Notes under the pieces: model-generated
What the model was told of the DNA's origin: nothing
Databases searched by the model: none
What the model saw: only the letters and a program-made list of their open reading frames with translations
Program-made: the position numbers and the translations under genes
Part shown: piece after piece, positions 22,230 through 22,718 of the stretch
Numbering within the stretch: the stretch's first letter is position 1
Layout: each line of letters begins with the position of its first letter
Source: Verrucomicrobia bacterium UBA1263
GTDB lineage: Bacteria; Verrucomicrobiota; Verrucomicrobiia; Limisphaerales; UBA1412
Reading direction: 5' to 3'
Assembly (NCBI GenBank): GCA_002308515.1
Contig: DBVN01000068.1
Span: forward strand, 397 to 23,114
DNA: 22,718 nucleotides

Positions 22230-22323
22230 AGAACCACAGATTCACACCGATAAACCCAGATAATATATTGTTATCAAATTGTTTATAAAATATCCGTGTA
22301 AATCCGTATCCATCCATGGTTCT
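22230..22323. repeat. 94-bp intergenic repeat with matching ends
   Basis: It begins AGAACCACAGATTCACACCG and ends with ATCCATGGTTCT, so the terminal 7 bases AGAACCA and TGGTTCT are inverted copies. The inside is AT-rich. The wording of both halves (a CACAGATTCACACCGATAA type and a CCGTGTAAATCCGT type) recalls a dispersed intergenic repeat that I associate with several environmental and gut phyla; this is from memory. Confidence 0.5.
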
Positions 22324-22350
22324 TTCTGTCACCGGTTCCCGGTGACAGAA
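22324..22350. repeat. Perfect 12-bp hairpin next to the 94-bp repeat
   Basis: TTCTGTCACCGG (22324-22335), loop TTC, CCGGTGACAGAA (22339-22350). There is no T run, so it is not a normal terminator. It directly follows the 94-bp element and may belong to it. Confidence 0.6.
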
Positions 22351-22390
22351 CCGAACGTCAGTCTCGCACCGAACATCGGCACCGCCATGA

Positions 22391-22420
22391 TAAAAAAAAA
22401 GAGGGACTCTTCAGTCCCTC
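22391..22420 (-). terminator. Intrinsic terminator of the Rpn-like gene
   Basis: A perfect 8-bp stem GAGGGACT (22401-22408) with 22413-22420, loop of 4 nt, is followed on the minus strand by nine T. It lies 28 bp past the stop at 22449. Confidence 0.9.
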
Positions 22421-22448
22421 CCGTAAAATCTATTCAAAAAAGCGGATC

Positions 22449-22718
22449 CTATTCCGCGTAAACGTACTTCGCCGCCTCGCTCTGAGGTATCTCATACTCG
22501 GCCGCAAGCTGTTCGATGATCTGTTCCTTGGATAATCCTAACTGGCGATACAGCTTTATGGTTATCTGTATCCCTTTTTGGATCCCTTCCAAACGTCCTT
22601 CTTGAATTCCTTCCAAGCGTCCTTCCTGAATTCCTTCCAAGCGTCCTTTTTGGATCCCTTCTTGGATACCTTTTTGGATTCCTTTTTGGATACCTTTTTG
22701 GATTCCTTCCAGACGTCC
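22449..22718 (-). CDS. C-terminal part of an Rpn-family nuclease/transposase-like protein (cut by window edge)
   Basis: Only the last 89 residues are inside the window; the frame is open through the right edge. The first 51 visible residues are a repeat of short units, GIQK/GIQE and GRLEGIQE. A helical end follows with LGLSKEQIIEQLAAEYEIP. This kind of EGxxKGxxEG repeat followed by a small 'LGLSxEQI' helix pair is characteristic of the C-terminus of Rpn / PD-(D/E)XK family recombination-promoting nucleases and transposase-like proteins. The catalytic domain would lie beyond the window. The identification rests on the tail alone. The gene has its own terminator at 22391-22420. Confidence 0.65.
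   Translation of the reverse strand, partial: GRLEGIQKGIQKGIQKGIQEGIQKGRLEGIQEGRLEGIQEGRLEGIQKGIQITIKLYRQLGLSKEQIIEQLAAEYEIPQSEAAKYVYAE
22566..22718 (-). repeat. In-frame short tandem repeats in the Rpn-like gene
   Basis: A 12-bp unit coding GIQK/GIQE occurs several times in a row, followed by three 24-bp units coding GRLEGIQ(E/K). All units keep the frame, so gain or loss of copies changes the linker length without breaking the gene. The array continues past the window edge. Confidence 0.75.

Larger units (their letters stand above)
21837..22448. other. 612-bp intergenic region dense in inverted repeats, no gene seen
   Basis: It lies between the Rpn-like gene and the BspA array, both minus strand. 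From left to right it holds an SD-masking leader hairpin (21841-21884), a small hairpin (21933-21946), a 109-bp multi-stem element (21974-22082), two dyads (22094-22116, 22148-22179), a 94-bp element with matching ends (22230-22323), a perfect 12-bp hairpin (22324-22350) and a terminator (22401-22420). It should also contain the promoter of the array, which I could not place. Confidence 0.65.

Overview
This window most likely comes from the chromosome of a Gram-negative, probably host-associated bacterium of the PVC group (Lentisphaerota, Kiritimatiellota or Verrucomicrobiota). This is inferred from gene families: a secreted 3-keto-disaccharide-hydrolase/BNR fusion, a COG3014-type lipoprotein, orphan prepilin-like proteins behind a UDP-sugar epimerase, and a family of large BspA-like leucine-rich-repeat (LRR) surface proteins with Ig-like tails. 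No rRNA, tRNA or taxonomic marker is present, so the phylum is not proven. Many genes lack a strong Shine-Dalgarno sequence, and GTG or TTG starts are used. Almost everything reads on the minus strand.

Region 1 (1-5521, minus strand) holds secreted and envelope functions. In transcription order from the right they are an alpha/beta-hydrolase esterase (4576-5391), a family 2 glycosyltransferase (3838-4563), an unrecognised AT-rich 162-aa protein (3332-3820) and a secreted DUF1080-BNR protein (1327-3282), ending at a strong terminator (1278-1309). A separate Spy/CpxP-like repeat protein with its own promoter and terminator lies at 108-1160. The esterase is the downstream half of a tandem duplication. 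Its twin lies at 5534-6346, and both copies carry the same promoter with a palindrome in the -35/-10 spacer. Between them is a 26-bp relic of the last codons of the gene upstream.

Region 2 (6447-14216) begins with a 707-aa BspA-like protein. Across a 306-bp AT-rich divergent region packed with a short repeated motif lies a plus-strand AAA+ ATPase with winged-helix and DUF4143 parts (8892-10139). Its stop codon directly abuts the stop of a convergent minus-strand operon: epimerase (11463-12527), then two overlapping prepilin-like genes (10763-11455, 10140-10769). A plus-strand COG3014-like lipoprotein (12706-14169) ends at a terminator that works in both directions.

Region 3 (14239-21836) is an array of four co-directional BspA-like genes. 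Three share a nearly invariant C-terminal chassis (two Ig-like domains, a GxGY-type module and a tail ending in RYFRVHEVK) joined to AT-rich N-terminal LRR cassettes of different lengths. One also carries a PA14-like domain. The fourth and first-transcribed gene (20961-21836) has only LRRs and overlaps the next gene by 17 bp. Its Shine-Dalgarno sequence can pair with a perfect 9-nt complement in its leader. The array looks like a module-shuffling adhesin locus.

Region 4 (21837-22718) is a 612-bp intergenic stretch full of inverted repeats, including a 109-bp multi-stem element and a 94-bp element with matching ends. It is followed by the C-terminal end of an Rpn-type PD-(D/E)XK nuclease/transposase-like gene that runs off the window.
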